This document shows positions 62,979 through 64,000 of a stretch of DNA of 64,000 bases, piece by piece. The DNA is taken from NCBI RefSeq assembly GCF_001282685.1, contig NZ_LN875035.1:724250-788249 (forward strand). Direction: 5' to 3'. The first letter of the stretch is position 1, and the number at the start of each line of letters is the position of its first letter. Position numbers and translations under genes: made by a program. The stretch comes from Niameybacter massiliensis. GTDB taxonomy: Bacteria > Bacillota > Clostridia > Lachnospirales > Cellulosilyticaceae. A model generated the notes under the pieces. It searched no databases. It saw only the letters and a list, made by a program, of their open reading frames with translations, and was not told the DNA's origin.

Positions 62979-63026
62979 AAATCCCCTCTACAACTCATTA
63001 CTTGATATGAGTTGTAGAGGGGATTT
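62979..63026 (+). terminator. intrinsic terminator of the symporter gene
   Basis: A perfect 19-bp stem (62979-62997 with 63008-63026), a 10-nt loop and a short T-run. The rest of the gap to 63257 is AT-rich, with no gene seen. It must hold the cupin gene promoter. Confidence 0.9.
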
Positions 63027-63257
63027 TGAATTTCTTCTTCATCTATGCCTATCCCGTTATCTTTAATACATAGTCTTATTTTTTGCTAATATCTATAAGC
63101 TTTAATATCTATTTTAACTACTTCTTTGTCATTATAATTAAAATTTTTTCATTTTCTTATTTTCTACTTTTAAGCTATTTCTTTATAAAGGTAATAGCAC
63201 TCATCACCTGTCACTTGAATATAGTAAATAATACCAACTTATGAAAGGAGTTCACCA

Positions 63258-63819
<562 letters not shown>

Positions 63820-63851
63820 GTATCCTCACACGACCTATTTATTTATGCAAA

Positions 63852-64000
63852 TTATTTAATATCTATCTTCATATTTTTGTAGTAGTATTCTTTATCGTGC
63901 TCATTAATTTCTCTAAGTACACGACAGGGATTTCCTACTGCAACTACATTGGCTGGAATATCTTTTGTAACAACACTTCCTGCACCAATTACTGTATTGT
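63852..64000 (-). CDS. sugar O-acetyltransferase (maltose/galactoside type), C-terminal end
   Basis: Only the last 49 codons lie inside the window, and the frame enters from the right edge. The translated part reads [19 protein letters not shown] followed by [11 protein letters not shown], the terminal coil of the left-handed beta-helix of hexapeptide acetyltransferases such as Maa/LacA. It acetylates a sugar from acetyl-CoA. The substrate cannot be told. Confidence 0.88.
   Translation of the reverse strand, partial: NTVIGAGSVVTKDIPANVVAVGNPCRVLREINEHDKEYYYKNMKIDIK

Overview
The window looks like chromosome of an AT-rich, low-GC Gram-positive anaerobe of the Clostridia, most likely a gut or plant-fibre Lachnospirales bacterium of the Cellulosilyticum type. 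This is inferred from gene content (ethanolamine microcompartment, clostridial KdpDE, SLH protein, PA14-GH3 beta-glucosidase, Lsa-type ABC-F), strong AGGAGG ribosome sites and T-rich intergenic DNA. No rRNA, tRNA, CRISPR array, prophage or insertion sequence was seen. Most genes lie on the minus strand.

Layout. 1-7855: ethanolamine utilisation operon on the minus strand (small leader protein, eutG, eutS, eutP, eutA, eutB, eutC, eutL, an EutK-like shell protein, eutE cut by the window edge). 8071-10093: a small ferredoxin with an acidic partner, a DUF4405 membrane protein and a secreted DUF3888 protein. 10182-12920: MarR-controlled polar amino acid ABC importer. 13124-19170: M20 amidohydrolase plus BMP-type ABC importer. 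19426-21145: phosphoesterase, TIM-barrel epimerase-like protein, TfoX-N protein. 21281-28352: a sulfane-sulfur locus (two CoA-disulfide-reductase/rhodanese proteins, a rhodanese, two half-size YeeE/YedE permeases, a DUF6132 mini-protein and a Crp/Fnr-type regulator). 28395-30732: a repeat-bearing beta-helix lipoprotein and a possibly frameshifted small gene. 30909-39164: kdpABC, kdpDE and a small membrane protein. 39283-47581: a decayed phosphoesterase gene, an orphan solute-binding lipoprotein, MATE pump, iron alcohol dehydrogenase, LysR regulator and an Lsa-type ABC-F gene. 47638-64000: MerR regulator, GH3 beta-glucosidase, second MATE pump, TrkAH potassium uptake, SLH protein, SelO, secreted unknown, Dus, dicarboxylate symporter, cupin and the end of a sugar O-acetyltransferase.

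Strongest regulatory signals. (1) Four copies of a 15-bp dyad (TGTRA-N5-TYACA) lie in the sulfur locus. Each is centred exactly 29 nt upstream of the first base of a -10-like hexamer, which is the class II (about -41) geometry. They predict one Crp-type regulon covering every transcription unit there, probably controlled by the regulator at 23510. (2) Two nearly identical 22-bp tandem repeats (2 x 11 bp, AACATTAAAAT type) sit 41 bp from -10-like hexamers upstream of kdpA and upstream of a previously uncalled 51-aa membrane protein, predicting a KdpE-controlled pair of promoters. (3) The Lsa-type gene has a leader with a two-codon reading frame (Met-Lys-stop), a long hairpin, a candidate antiterminator strand and an intrinsic terminator just before the ribosome site, consistent with antibiotic-responsive attenuation. 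(4) The 51444 MATE pump has a textbook MerR promoter with a 19-bp spacer.

All functions come from reading the sequence and from memory of protein families. No database search or computation was run.
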